From: Gymnorhina tibicen | Taxonomy: Eukaryota; Chordata; Aves; Passeriformes; Artamidae | Length of the DNA stretch: 64,000 nt | Direction of reading: 5' to 3' | Assembly (NCBI GenBank): GCA_013399875.1 | Contig: VXAZ01005695.1 | Coordinates: 922,104-986,103, forward strand | In this document: one piece after another, positions 25,567 to 37,600 of the stretch | Position numbering within the stretch: position 1 is the first letter of the stretch | Layout: each line of letters begins with the position of its first letter | The notes under the pieces: model-generated | What the model was told of the DNA's origin: nothing | The model's database searches: none | Seen by the model: only the letters and a program-made list of their open reading frames with translations | Program-made: the position numbers and the translations under genes

Positions 25567-25725
25567 TTAAAGAATCTGAGTTTAGAAGAATTACAGATGA
25601 GATTAAAGGCTTTGGACCCTATGATGGAACGAGAAATTGAGGAGCTTCGTCAGAGGTACACTGCAAAGAGGCAACCTATCCTAGATGCGATGGATGCAAA
25701 GAAACGGAGGCAGCAAAATTTCTGA
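25567..25725 (+). CDS. STK3: STK3 (MST2) terminal coding exon, SARAH domain
   Basis: This exon encodes the last 52 residues of the Hippo-pathway kinase MST2, from LKNLSLEELQ to AKKRRQQNF with stop TGA at 25,723-25,725. I recognise it as the C terminus of vertebrate STK3; the paralogue STK4 is similar but not identical. It corresponds to almost the whole SARAH domain, a helical hairpin that mediates MST homodimerisation and binding to SAV1 and RASSF proteins. Heptad-like leucines and the charged EREIEELRQRY stretch are visible. The exon starts in phase 0 after a strong T-rich acceptor (TTTTACAG, 25,559-25,566). An in-frame ATG at 25,483 lies in the intron and is not a start. The kinase domain and linker are encoded upstream, outside the window. 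Convergent KCNS2 lies 16 kb downstream, matching the order and orientation in human. Confidence 0.97.
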   Translation, partial: LKNLSLEELQMRLKALDPMMEREIEELRQRYTAKRQPILDAMDAKKRRQQNF

Positions 25726-27500
25726 GTTGGTTTTATTTTCAAACATAATACTATGAGTCAGTGTGGACACTGGTAACTTTGTAAGTCAGAAGGAATTCGA
25801 TTCTGAGAGTTTTCAAAAATCTGTTAAATTTTCCTTCACAAGCAGTGACAATTGGAGCAGTTAAGAACATACATATGGTGTTCTGCAAAGGCAGCGAAAC
25901 ACATTACCACTTGTTTGCATTTTCAAATGTTTAATGTAATAGAAGTTTAATCTGTTACTTCCCAATCTTTTTCAGGTGTGTAGTGGTAACTTGGTGTTGT
26001 ACATTGGGAATTGTGTTTTGGAGCACCTGGAATGATTTCTTGATTGTGCAACACTACCAAGCCTTATATTGCAATGTATTTTTCTCCCACTTAGTAGCAT
26101 ATTTATTATGTAATCTTTGGTTATCCTATTTATTTTATGCCTGTTTTCTCTTGGGAAGTATTAGGATAATATTGTGGAGAGCAGAGTCAAATTAGATAAG
26201 ATTGGTATTGTAGTATAATGAAAAGCTGCTCACCACTGTATTATCTTTTAAAACTCTAATTTCAACAAGTATCCCCATTCAGGACAGCACTTGAACATGT
26301 ATCCAGCCCATTCATAGCAGTAAGATTTAGGAATAAAGTAAGTAGTAGGCACATGTTTTTCTGCTCTCCTGAATCCGGGACTGTTGTAGTTGAGCAGTAC
26401 AGTTGTTACACTACAGCGCATTCTTTGAGAGAGTATTTCTGTCATTTGTACGCACACTGAGTCAGCTGTCATTAAACAAGAAAACAAGTGCCTAATCAGT
26501 TTTAATTTTTGTTATTCAGGAGAAGCAATACTTACAGTCACTCCTTCAGTGTAAACTTCCAATTGCTATTGCAATTCTGACCAGTATAAACCTCTATTTT
26601 GCACCGTAGTTTTGTAATGAAGTAACAGCTACACTTTCTGGATATGTTTTTTGGTTCCTTTGGGGTTTTTTTAATCACTGTTTTGAAGGGAGAGGGGAAT
26701 TATTAGTGCTTTGGGGTTTGTTTGTTTTCACATTATAGCTACAAAGGGATAGTAATTTAAAAACCAAAGAAAATAAATTGAATACTTATATTTAATAAGT
26801 ATAGAAAAGAAGCAACATTTAATAGTGTTCTGAGGGGTTTGTCCTGCAATTGCTAAACATTCAAAATTCCTATAGTCTTCTGTTGGTAGATTTTGGGGAA
26901 TCAGAAATGCAGGACCAAGATCTTAATAGCTTTTTACAAATTCTTGTCTGGTTTATGTTGTGGAATATCTATTGGTAGAATTTACAACATTGTGAGAAGT
27001 ATTTCAGACTTAGCAGAAAATGTGATCCACTCTCTGAACAATCTACTGTGTTCTCTGTTGAAATCTTTACTATTATTGCCTTGTATGTAAATAACTTCAC
27101 TGTGATAGTCAGGCTTCTTTAAACAATACAGTGAAAAGATCTTTACATTCAGCCTTCAGCTGTTAAACTTTTAATGGTGACTACTGTATGGGCATCTTCT
27201 GTTAAACGTTTTCTGGAAGTTAGTAATCATCTCATACCTCTTAACATTAATTATCAACATACGTGGACCATTTAGGTGGAACAGTGCAGATTTTGGAAAT
27301 GATGCATTACGTCACAAAGCTTATGCTGGTGGAAACAAGTTCTTACGGGATCAGCATTCTACAGCCATGCTGGTACCAGTACTTGGGTTTGAGCTGTACA
27401 CAGCCATCGCTGTCCTTGTCATTCTCTGTGTGTTTGCATGCACACCACGCTCTGACATGTAAACCCTAGAGTCAAATAAATCTTAATGGTGATTGTTAGA
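25726..27500 (+). other. STK3: STK3 3' UTR (end uncertain)
   Basis: AT-rich non-coding sequence directly after the STK3 stop codon. Candidate AATAAA poly(A) signals lie at 26,332-26,337, 26,772-26,777 and 27,475-27,480. The last has a GT-rich stretch just after it (TGGTGATTGTT). Later AATAAA copies at 28,079 and 28,170 are also possible. Which is used cannot be decided from sequence alone. Confidence 0.5.
27475..27480 (+). terminator. Candidate STK3 poly(A) signal AATAAA
   Basis: Canonical hexamer about 1.75 kb after the STK3 stop, with GT-rich sequence downstream. The nearer candidates at 26,332 and 26,772 are alternatives. Confidence 0.3.
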
Positions 27501-29977
27501 ACATCCTTATCCTCAACTCTCTTCATATTTCTTAGAGCAATGACCATTCCTTGTGAAAATGCAAGAACACAGAAGATCCATAAAAATTACTTTAGGCAAG
27601 ATAAAATGCACCTGGTAGTCTTATGCCTCACATTTATACAATGAAATGATGTAAAGTAAAAAACGGTATAAACATATCACTGTGTCATTAGATTATAATC
27701 ATAATGCAGAAAAAAATAACAGTACCAACTTCCCCCTATTAGTATGGTTCTTATTTATTTTAAGTAATTTCTACTTCTTGAACTTTCATTCTCAAAAACT
27801 CAGAGGTGTGTGTGCATACACTGATTTGTGTAGATATACACACATATATATTCATATCTATATATATATAAGAGAAAATATAAAACAGGTTTAAACCATC
27901 AGGAGAGGAACCTAGCTTGCCTTTTCTTGGTGTGCCTTTTAAGCAAAGTGTCATTGTCTAGACACTCTTACCTGCATCCTCAGCAGCTAGATTTTCCCTT
28001 ACTCAATCTTAAACTTTTCACACCAAAAATAAGACTTTGAGTTTGAATAATGTGGCTTTACAGTGTAATAGACAATGAAATAAAATACACAAATTTCCTA
28101 TTTTGTGTGTTCTGAAAACTTCAGTTAATGTGGTACCCTAAAGATGAATTGCGTATCCTGAGGGCCTCCAATAAAAGGCTGTTTTAGACTAGAGCTGTTG
28201 CAGTCTGACATCTGAAAGCTATCAGAAGGTAAAGGACATCCTTTTTTTCTATCCTGCTGCATCTGCATAGAAACAAGTCAGACTTTGTGCACATGCATGC
28301 ACACAGGAATGGAATATACATGCATGAGAAAAATCTGAATGCCATGGAATAAAACAAATAAAACAAGCTACTTAAAAGGGCGAAAAATAGCATCTGATGT
28401 AATGTAAACTGGGTAGGTACAGGATGTTTGTGACCAAAGAATACTTTTCATGAATTAATATGAAATTAGTATGTTGCCATTCTGGTATGGTGCAGACTGT
28501 GGTCAGTGAAAGAGCTGCCTTAGGCTTCAGCAGCGAGCATATGGAGCTCTAAATTCTGTGCAAGCATTAACATAGAGAAATAGGTTTTGTACTGAGAGAT
28601 GGATGCAACTTGTTTTTTCTTTCTTCTGTTTATATAAATGAATCAAATCATCCATGTTGGTGACTACACATCTCTACTGGAGGATGAGCATCTCTGTAAA
28701 GGAAAGCCAATAGTACAATAAATAAGATACTTCAAAAGCAAGCCTTGCAGGAAATCTAATAGAACTACTGACAAGTTAACCTTCAGTAAGATTTTAACCA
28801 AGCAATTTCTTGTTTGCTTCTGACTTTGTGTGTTTAGGTTTAGTAAGTTAAAAAATTTTGAAAAATCATTGCTTATTACTAAACATTTTTAATAAAAGCT
28901 AATTTTTCATGTATAATTGTCGACTTGTTCATTCTAACTGAAGCAAAATTATCTTAATAGTAACAATTAATGTTCATTTCCATAGTCATCCCTCATGTTT
29001 TGTTTCTTTTCTATAACACTGTGAGCACAGAAACCCACATCTCTCAAAGTCAGCTCTGGAAAGGATTTTTCCAGATCACAACATTGCTGCAAGAACTAGA
29101 AGTCTGAGGATCTCATGAAAGTAGATCAGGCCAGGAATCCTCAGTACTCTCTGGAAGTCCCTCTCTCTGCAGTCTGATGTTGCTGAAGACCTAATCCTGA
29201 GAGAGCTGAGCATCACCCAAATATCTTGGCCGTCTTTTTAGACATCCTTTACTTGGAGGTACTAGTGGACATAAGGGGTTTGAGTTGTTCCTTTGTCATT
29301 CTCATCACACTAGAAAAACAATAAGCAATGGATAGGCTAAAGTAGGAAAAGTGGCTACAGTTAATGTCTTGAATATAATTCCATTGCCCATTTCTTTTCT
29401 GATTTTTAAAAATTATTCTCCTAAGAACTTGCCCACAAATACATTTTAGTAAAAGGAACTCAGGACCAATGCTCCTTAGTGAACAATGGTATGTTTGAAG
29501 TGACAAAAGTCTACTGCTAATCTGAATTAATCTGACATTTATTGGATAGTATAATTATTTACTGCTTATTTACAGTAAATAATAGCTTGTCTGCATTGCA
29601 CAGTGTATTCTGATGAGAGTGCACAGTAGCTCACTCTGTTTCTCCATATTCAGTATGTTGAACTTTCAGATACAAATACAGCTCATGGTGAGTGAATTCC
29701 TGCCCAAGTACATGAGATAGCCTGACTCACCACTGAAAGGCACTGGTGCTTCCAAGCTCAGTGTGTACTGTATAACTTCTGTAAAACAATTGGTGTGCAT
29801 GTGGCTCTGTCAGTGTGGTATGATGAGGGTTACTTTTTCTTAAGTGTATACCTGGTTATAAAGCTAATCAAAAAGACCTCACGAGGTAAGAAAGTCTTTA
29901 TTTCTTTGCATCCTTAAATAGGAGTCCAGCTTACTGTAGCATTTCTTTCTGTGTTTCCAAAGGCAGTGATGGATGTT
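27501..29977. other. Intergenic sequence between STK3 and KCNS2
   Basis: AT-rich sequence with no recognisable gene. It holds short TA/CA runs near 27,836-27,872 and an 11-bp perfect inverted repeat at 29,554-29,583. Some of it may belong to a longer STK3 3' UTR. Confidence 0.5.
29554..29583. repeat. Perfect 11-bp inverted repeat
   Basis: Arms 29,554-29,564 (ATTATTTACTG) and 29,573-29,583 (CAGTAAATAAT) flank an 8-nt loop. It is AT-rich, so weaker evidence than the other two hairpins. Confidence 0.75.
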
Positions 29978-30226
29978 ACATAGTCATAAACTTGCTTAGG
30001 TTGGAACAGATCTCTAAGATCGAGTCCAGCTATTAACCCAGCACTGCCAAGTCCACACAAAACCATGTCCCTAAATGCCACATCCACGTCTCTTCAATAC
30101 CTCCAGGGATAATGACTCCACCACTTCCCTGGGCAGCCTGTTCCAGTGCTTGACAATCTTTTAAATGAAGAATTTTTTCCCAGTACCGAATTAAAACCCA
30201 CCCTGGTGCAACTTGAGGCTGTGCCA
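29978..30226 (-). mobile_element. CR1 LINE fragment, antisense
   Basis: The plus strand reads as the reverse complement of a CR1 3' end. It has CATAAACTTGCTTAGGTTGG, then AACCCAGCACTGCCAAGTCC, CTCCAGGGATAATGACTCCA, then CACTTCCCTGGGCAGCCTGT and TGCAACTTGAGGC. Similarity stops near 30,226, so about 250 bp remain. It is 5'-truncated and non-coding. Confidence 0.9.
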
Positions 30227-33200
30227 TGCAGCTGGCTGGGAAATTTGCTGTGGGATGCTTCTATGCCAGGCTGTGATGCAACAGTGTTATGCCCACTATT
30301 GCCAGTGAAAGCCTTGGAGAAGACAAGGGTACATCCTGGGAAGGCCATGTTGTTTCTCATGATTGTGTTGTGCCAGATGGAGTAATAGCTTAAGCTTTTT
30401 GGGGAAAGGCAAATTGCATTGATGGATTAGTGTGAAGTCATTAAGTTGCATTTGTGAAATACTTTTTCACAAAATGTATTTCTCCTCTTTTTTCAGTGCA
30501 TTCATTCTGGAAAAGGCCTGTCTTTAACATGGTGTGCTCTCATCCATTTTGATTTGGTTTAATTTGTTAGAATTTTTAAAGCATATGTGAAAATGCCCCT
30601 TACTTTCCTTCTTCTCTTCCTCCTGCTCAGGAAGATGAATGTCGGCATTACTTTTAAGAGCATCCCCTGAGCCACGTGTCATTTGGACAAAGTGGGCATA
30701 TGCAAATGTCAGCAACAGCTTTTATTCTCTTCAGAGATCACTGAAGTAAAGTTTCAGCTGTCCTATTTTTCCTTCCTTTGAAAGCATGGGATGTTCAGAT
30801 TCTAAACAGATCTTTCTCTCTCAGAATATTTGTTAGTCCCAGACCAACAGATACTTTATACTTCTTTCCATTGTTTGCTACACAGTCTTTAGGATAGATT
30901 CACGCTTCATTTCACTAGACCTTAAAACAGTCTTCTGGGTTGGAGGAGAGTGGTATTCGTCACAGAAACAGGAAGAAAGAATTTTTTAAATTTTTCTTTG
31001 GGGAGAAAAGAAAGGAATATGGCGTTTGTACCTGGCCAGGCCGCTTATGAGGCTAACTGTGGATATGAGAAAAAAAAGTGTTGGCTGACAAAAGCAAATC
31101 AGGTAGTCATCTATACAACTTACTGCTCTGTGTTGATGTTTCACATTTGATTTTTTTCCATTCATGTTTATTGTCTTCTACGTTCATGCTTTATTTATCC
31201 TGTTGCTACTTTAAAGATAGAAGTTCTAATTTTTTAAACTTTATAAATGGAAACATACCGTAACAGTTCCAAGTAAATAAAAATGGAAGAAGAACCCAAT
31301 CAAAGTCACCAAAGTGGGGATGTTTTCTCCTCCTTTCCTTCCCCACTCCTTTCTGGGGTTCCAGAGGCTTTTGATGGCAGATACTGTTTGTCTGTGCATG
31401 GAGAGACTTTCCATGCTCCAACCCTGGGCAGACACGGATGGAGGTGGCTTTATTGAGAGGGCTGGATGAGCTGTGCACCTACTCAGGATGTCATGTAAGT
31501 GTTGTGCCCTGCTGGGAGCCACTGCTGTTCTCCTGCTCCTCTCCCTGCCGGGCCATGGTGCAGGCACTGAGGCTCCTGCAGAGCCTGAGGAACCAGCTTT
31601 GCCCAGAGGCTTGCTGTGAATCTGGAAGCTGTTGATGCCCAGCAGGGTAGCACTAAGCTCAAGCCAGTGCCTGTGGTAAAGCCTTGCAGGAGCCAGCTCT
31701 TACCTCAGGGAGAAGGCCGTGCTGTGGTGGCAAACAGCTTTTGATGCCCCTTTGTTGGCTGGAATGCAGCATGGCCATAGCACACAATAAGGCTTGTCCA
31801 GACCAAGGAGTCTGAGAATCACATTTAACCTTTGGGAAGGATAAAGTTCCTTGTGTCTATTTTTTTACTGATGTACAAAAAATACTTAGGAAATTATCTC
31901 AGTGCAGTGGAGGAGTTTGTGTAATGGCTTCAGCTAACAATCACTCCATGCCCTGTGCCAGGGCCTTTCTTAGTGCAATAGCACTATTCCTCAGCCTCCC
32001 AAGTTCTTACTGTGGGCACTGGGTTTAGCTTTGCCAGAAGTGATGGTGGGAGCAACAAGTTTTCATGTGCTGTAGGCAAACAGCCTGAGTTCTTGCCTGG
32101 TGCTGGTACTTGTTCAGTGCAAACGGGCCTTTCTAAAGACCACAGAAAATTCAGAGGGGCTGAACTGGGCACTGAGTAGGGCACTGCTCACACCCAGGCA
32201 GCAGGAAGACATTGGAAGGAATTAAACTATAATCTGATTCTGGGTTCAAATACTGATTTTCTGTCTGTCACAATGGGGGAAAACATTAATGGTATTTACC
32301 ATTTACCATGACACTGCAAACCCCAGCAACCATAAAATTCTTTCTCTTTAGGTATCACAGCTCCAGAAGTTAAATTTGTAAATATACGTGGCCATGTGCT
32401 AATGTATCTGGATATATTTTCCTCTGTCAGATTAAGCCGCATGTTGTTTACTAAAAACCTGGTTTCCTCTCCCTGTGGATATTTCTTCTGAGAACAGATA
32501 TTATATATTGCAGTATCTCTCCCTAGCTTCTCCCAGAGAAAAGCTCAGCTCTCCTAGTTGTGTTTCTCCCCTCTGGACAGTATTTGGAGCTGACCAGTAT
32601 AATTCTTTAGCTGTTCTTTTGCTGCATACAGGTGTGCCCAGAAACAAGCACCTCAACCCCCATTCCTCCTTTCATTCCCTTGGTGTCACTGGAAGGATTG
32701 ATGCATGAGAAGATGGCTGTGGCCCTCAGATGTTTCTAACACTACTTTTTTCCCTATTCAGGTCTTTCTGCTGCTTTGCACTCCTCCCAGGTTCCCAAAG
32801 CCTGCATGGTCGCTGTTAAAAAAAGCCTCGCAGCAAATACATCAAAGAGGGAAACCAAAAGCTTTTGAGTTGATTTATATGACACTAAGCCTTTTGTGTG
32901 ATGCATCAATTTATATTTCATTTTTATTGCAGTACAGTGGGGTATATAGGCTTAACAGCAAGAGGTGTCCTTTTGATCTCTCATCGCACATGAAAACAGG
33001 TGTCATAGTCCAGAGATTATGGAGGTCAGAGATTATGTGAGGAAGGATTAAGTAGAAGTACCATTTTTCATAGCAAGCATATCCAAAAGCATGAGATGCT
33101 TTTAAAAGTGCAGGTGTTATTTCAGTCTCTAGGTAAGTTGTATTTATTTGTCATATACCAATTTTTCCTGCTGAAACTATGGAAGAGGACTAGAATTTTT

Positions 33201-36200
33201 CACAGTGTTTTGTATTAAAAATGCAGAAACAAGTCAAATGCTCCACTTACAAATGCAATTAATAAAATAACTTTTTCTGAGTCTCCTGAAATCCAGAAGA
33301 AACTTTGGGTTGCTTTTCCTGTTAGTTGATCTTTACAGAAAATGGCCCTGAGACTGTTCAGAAAATAATGGGGTGACTGTATTAATGTTCAGCACTGCAC
33401 GGATTTATATACACATACAATTGCTTAGTCCAAATCCGATTTACCTCAGAAAGTGAACAGAATTCTCTGATGTGGTGAGTACTGGTTCAGTATTTCAATA
33501 AATACAACTGAAATATTGCTCTGACTCATTCCAAGAGTCTCTCATCCCATTAGAAATTCTGAAACAACCAAAAGCAATTTGGTAATCCACTATAGGTATG
33601 TGGGTATCTCTCCTGCTAAGGAAACACATCCATCACTGATAGCTCAGCTTTTATAAAAATAGATTAGCTTTTGAGGCTGTTTACATTCCACAATGTAATG
33701 TGGGTAAAATCAATAGCAATAGTGTTGTATTAGATTCGACAAACCCAAGAAACCTATTTCTCCTAGTTAGTATAATTATAAGTTTTGTTGACAAGCAGAT
33801 GTTTAAACAGCCCCCAAATATGTAATTATTAGAATAAATAAGGAATTGAAGATCTCTAGGACTGTAGGACCAGCAATACAGTAGCCCTAGATCCCAAAAA
33901 TTAATGCAAATTAATTCCAAGAGTAGGTATAATTTTGAAGCCTTTTAAGCGTAGTTAGCGTTGATTTCTTCAGCCCATCAACTGACATAAGTTTATTCAT
34001 CTCATAGCACTTGTCTTCAGTTACTGCCTCCACAAAAAGCTCAACAGTTTGATCCTATCTTGCAGCTAGAGTAGGAGGAACTCTTATTTGCACAGTGTTT
34101 GACTAATATGAACTGAAGTGTTTAGTTCAGCTCTTTGCTCTAGAGCAAGGAACAACCATTCAGGCATTTTTAGAAGAGATTACTGCTCCATTTCTGAGCC
34201 GTCTTCCAGCTTCTGTCCTGATCAGTGGAAGCGAGGCTGCTCAGGGCTGAATGGCACCGTGCTGCAGAGCCAAAGAGCTGCAGCGTTCCCTCATCACAGC
34301 AAGCGACAGAATCTGCATGGCCTTACCTCCCCAGAATATTGTGAGGCTGCCAAGCTCAAGTTTGGAGTGCCATGCTGCTGACCCAGGTGAGGGGAGGGTA
34401 TGTCTAATACCCCTGGCTGTCCTTAGAAATTTGAAGTCTAAACTTTTGGAAACTGGTCTTTGATTCTTGGTCCAGATCTCTAAATGAAACCATGCAAGAC
34501 GTGGCTGTCCTGTGCACTTTGCAAGGAAAAAACTGAAACACTGTTCAGCTGCAGCTTTGTTTTCCATTCAGGTTTATTTTTCTTTTCTGGACTGCATTGG
34601 ATTAATGCTTTATTTTAAATGCTCGGAACTGAAATAGACTAACTTTTCATTCACCATGGCTTTCTTCTCATCTTCTCTGGCAAGATGAAAAGATGCACTT
34701 GGCTTTTTTAATACTGCTTTCTCAGGGTGGAAAATTGTCAGGTATCTTGTTTCAGGTGTCATTAACTGTCTATCAAAGCCTTTTTCTTCTATATTCTTGG
34801 TATGTCTAGACTGACCTTTCTCTGAATCTAAAGGGATTCCTAAGGAAATCAAATACACCTAGAAACACCTACCACCTCCTTTCCTTTCCCAGCATATTAA
34901 ATTGTTTTGGTGCTCTGGAGCTCCTGCCAAGTGTGAAGAAGCATATTTGTATTTTTGTGTGCTGGTGGATGGGCCAGTGCTGTGTAACTACTCACATGAA
35001 GCAGAGTCCTTTGTGCTCTCCAGCACTGCCCTGGTAGCACTGGGGAGAGCACCAGTACAGTTCCAGTTTGGGAAATGTGAGAGCCAGGAGTGGGGCCACC
35101 CTCACCAACGTATAAGGATGGCCTGAGCGTTTTTGCCATCAAAAGCATAAGCAAAATTTCCTTGTATTTATACAGTGTTTCCAATACTGCAGTGAGATGC
35201 CCCTTCCAAAAATCAACTGCCAAACCTGGGAGTTCCCTTGCCAGGCTGAGTAAGAAAGGACTGGAGAAGGAGCTGCAGCCCAACTTTGGCCAGTTGCAAT
35301 GTCCCTGTTGCGGGGCCTGCTTTTCCTCTCTGCTGACCATGCAAGAGAGGGGGAGACGCATAAGGGGGAGTAGGATGGGGATAATCCACTCTTCTGGAAG
35401 GTGCTTGCAAGTGGCATCAGCCTCTTCCCTGGTTTCAGCTGTCTTCTTTAGAGCATGCTCTCAGAGGGAATGCTGAGAGCCAACTCACCAAAGAAAAATA
35501 CATCCAGGGCTTCTTCCTTCAGCAGGAAGGGATCAAAATGTTAAAAAATTATCATGCTAACAGTGGCCTTAGGAAGGTGTGCCTTGGTATGGAAAGAAGA
35601 AACAACAGAGAATGGATTTTTCCAAAAAGTAAACCACAATTTTGACATGTTGTCTTTTGCCATACTTGGAAACCTAACATAGGGAGGTGCTAGCCCATGG
35701 TCTGACATACTTGGACACTGATACAATAGAAATAAATTAGAATTTACCTGGTAATTAAATGGATGGTCCTTAAAGGGCTATGGTAGGGTGTCAGTATTCA
35801 GAACCTTTCCTAGAATGGGACAGGACACGAATTTCAAAAATAGCATAGTCATTTGAAAGGATAATTTCCACTAAAAGTTGGTGGGATTGATGTTCCTAAG
35901 TGAGGAACTCCAAACTCTCATTTTGCTGTGTTACAACCTCACCACATCACCTTTCCTCGTACGTCATGGAGGCTGCAGGAATAGCCACGTCAGGCCATGG
36001 CAGATAGAGAGGGTGAAGCAGGAGGTACAGGACTTGGGATGGGCAGCACAGCAGCTGCTGGCAAGCAGACTGTGCTGCTGTGTGAGCACCACTCATCTTC
36101 CAAGGAAGATGAAGAGTTTTCTTTGAAAGTCAACAGTGTCATCAGTGGACTAGCCTGCTCAGAGCTACAGAGACTTTCGCACCACGCAGAACACCTGCAC

Positions 36201-37600
36201 ATTGGGTGACAACAAGCAGATGTTGGACCGTGCATCTGAAAGTGGGCAGCTCTCTTAGGCTGCTTTAGATCTATAGAAGAAATGGTCAGATTTATAGCAG
36301 ACTTTGTCCAAATGCTGAAAAACTTAGCCCTGTTTATATCTGAACAGGGATTTGTGAGAAGCCAGAGCCCATTAGTACCCTTAAAGAAAAAAAGCAAGAG
36401 TGGGAGGTGCTGATGTTTCTTTGCACTTCTGTGAAGCTGAAATGCTGGATTTGTGCCACTGCCTCTTATGGCAAATTCATGTGCTTATCCAAGTGAGGAC
36501 TTACATGATTTAGGGCTGTGTGTAAAGGGTGAGGCGATGTCAGGCAAACAAATTTCTGCAGTGGGAGGTCAGTGTGAGTCCCAGCACCTGTGAGATGATT
36601 CTCCATCCTCTTTTCCAGCAGGGCAAATAAATTCCAGAGCCAGACCTTTGCCAGCAGTGTCATATGATCTTGGGAAACACTTTCTAGACTGTTTGGAAGT
36701 TGCTTCCTCCACTTGACAACCCATAATTTTATATATGAGAGGTGAAGAGATACATAATCTTTAATGAGAGTGATGTTTCTTAGCAGCTTCAATGATTGCT
36801 CTGTAGAACTGTTGCTTTGAATAATGTATTACCCATTGCTCTATTTTTAACCCCGTAAATTATTCTCAGATGAGAAGCATAATCTTTTTTTTTTTTTAAG
36901 GAAAAAGGCAGAAGCAGTAAAAAATGCTTCAGAAATCAGATGGGAACATTCTTTTACCCTGTCTGAACAGTGTGCAACTTGAAAATTAGTTACAGGAGAT
37001 CAAATTAATTTCTGGTGTAACTTAATGGGAAGCCAGGTGCATAAATTGGAAAAGAAAATAAGAATAACATGATGAGAAAAGAATAGTTCTGGCACAACAC
37101 CTCACCAAGGGATATGAGTAGTGACTTGGTTTGAATGTTGTTTCAAAGTACCATCAAAGGTAGATTAAAGTCAGGAGTATTGTGAGAGGAAATGGATAAC
37201 CAGCACAGCAGGAGCAGTTACTCCAGGGGCTTTCTGCTGCTTATATGTGCACAGCTGGGGCCTCTAGGGATGGGGGTTATTTTGGAAGAGATGAAAGGTC
37301 GTGTCAAGTTGATTTAGTGCTTACAAATGCTGCTGGTATGTTGTTTAGTCCCCAGTCTGTCAGGTAGAGAACAAGAAGCTTGTACTGTTTGTTCAACTGA
37401 AAAATGTGGGTTCCCCACCACAATCACCAATTAAGAGCATTTCTTAGAATAGAAGTTTAGCCTGATGTGCATGTTTAAAAGAAACTTATCTTCACAATGA
37501 GGTCCAGGCCTTCTCTTTGATTATAATATATACTCAGAATGTCCTGAAACTTGAATCAATTGTAGATCCCTGGTGAAAGATAATTTTTTATGCATTTAAT
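30227..37600. other. Intergenic sequence, no gene recognised
   Basis: No recognisable exon or RNA gene. GC content rises at about 31,430-31,770, 34,900-35,480 and 35,960-36,230. These patches create open frames of 100-150 codons on both strands that match no family I know. The longest is 154 codons on the minus strand (34,897-35,361). A small tandem duplication of CAGAGATTATG lies at about 33,012-33,037. Confidence 0.5.
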
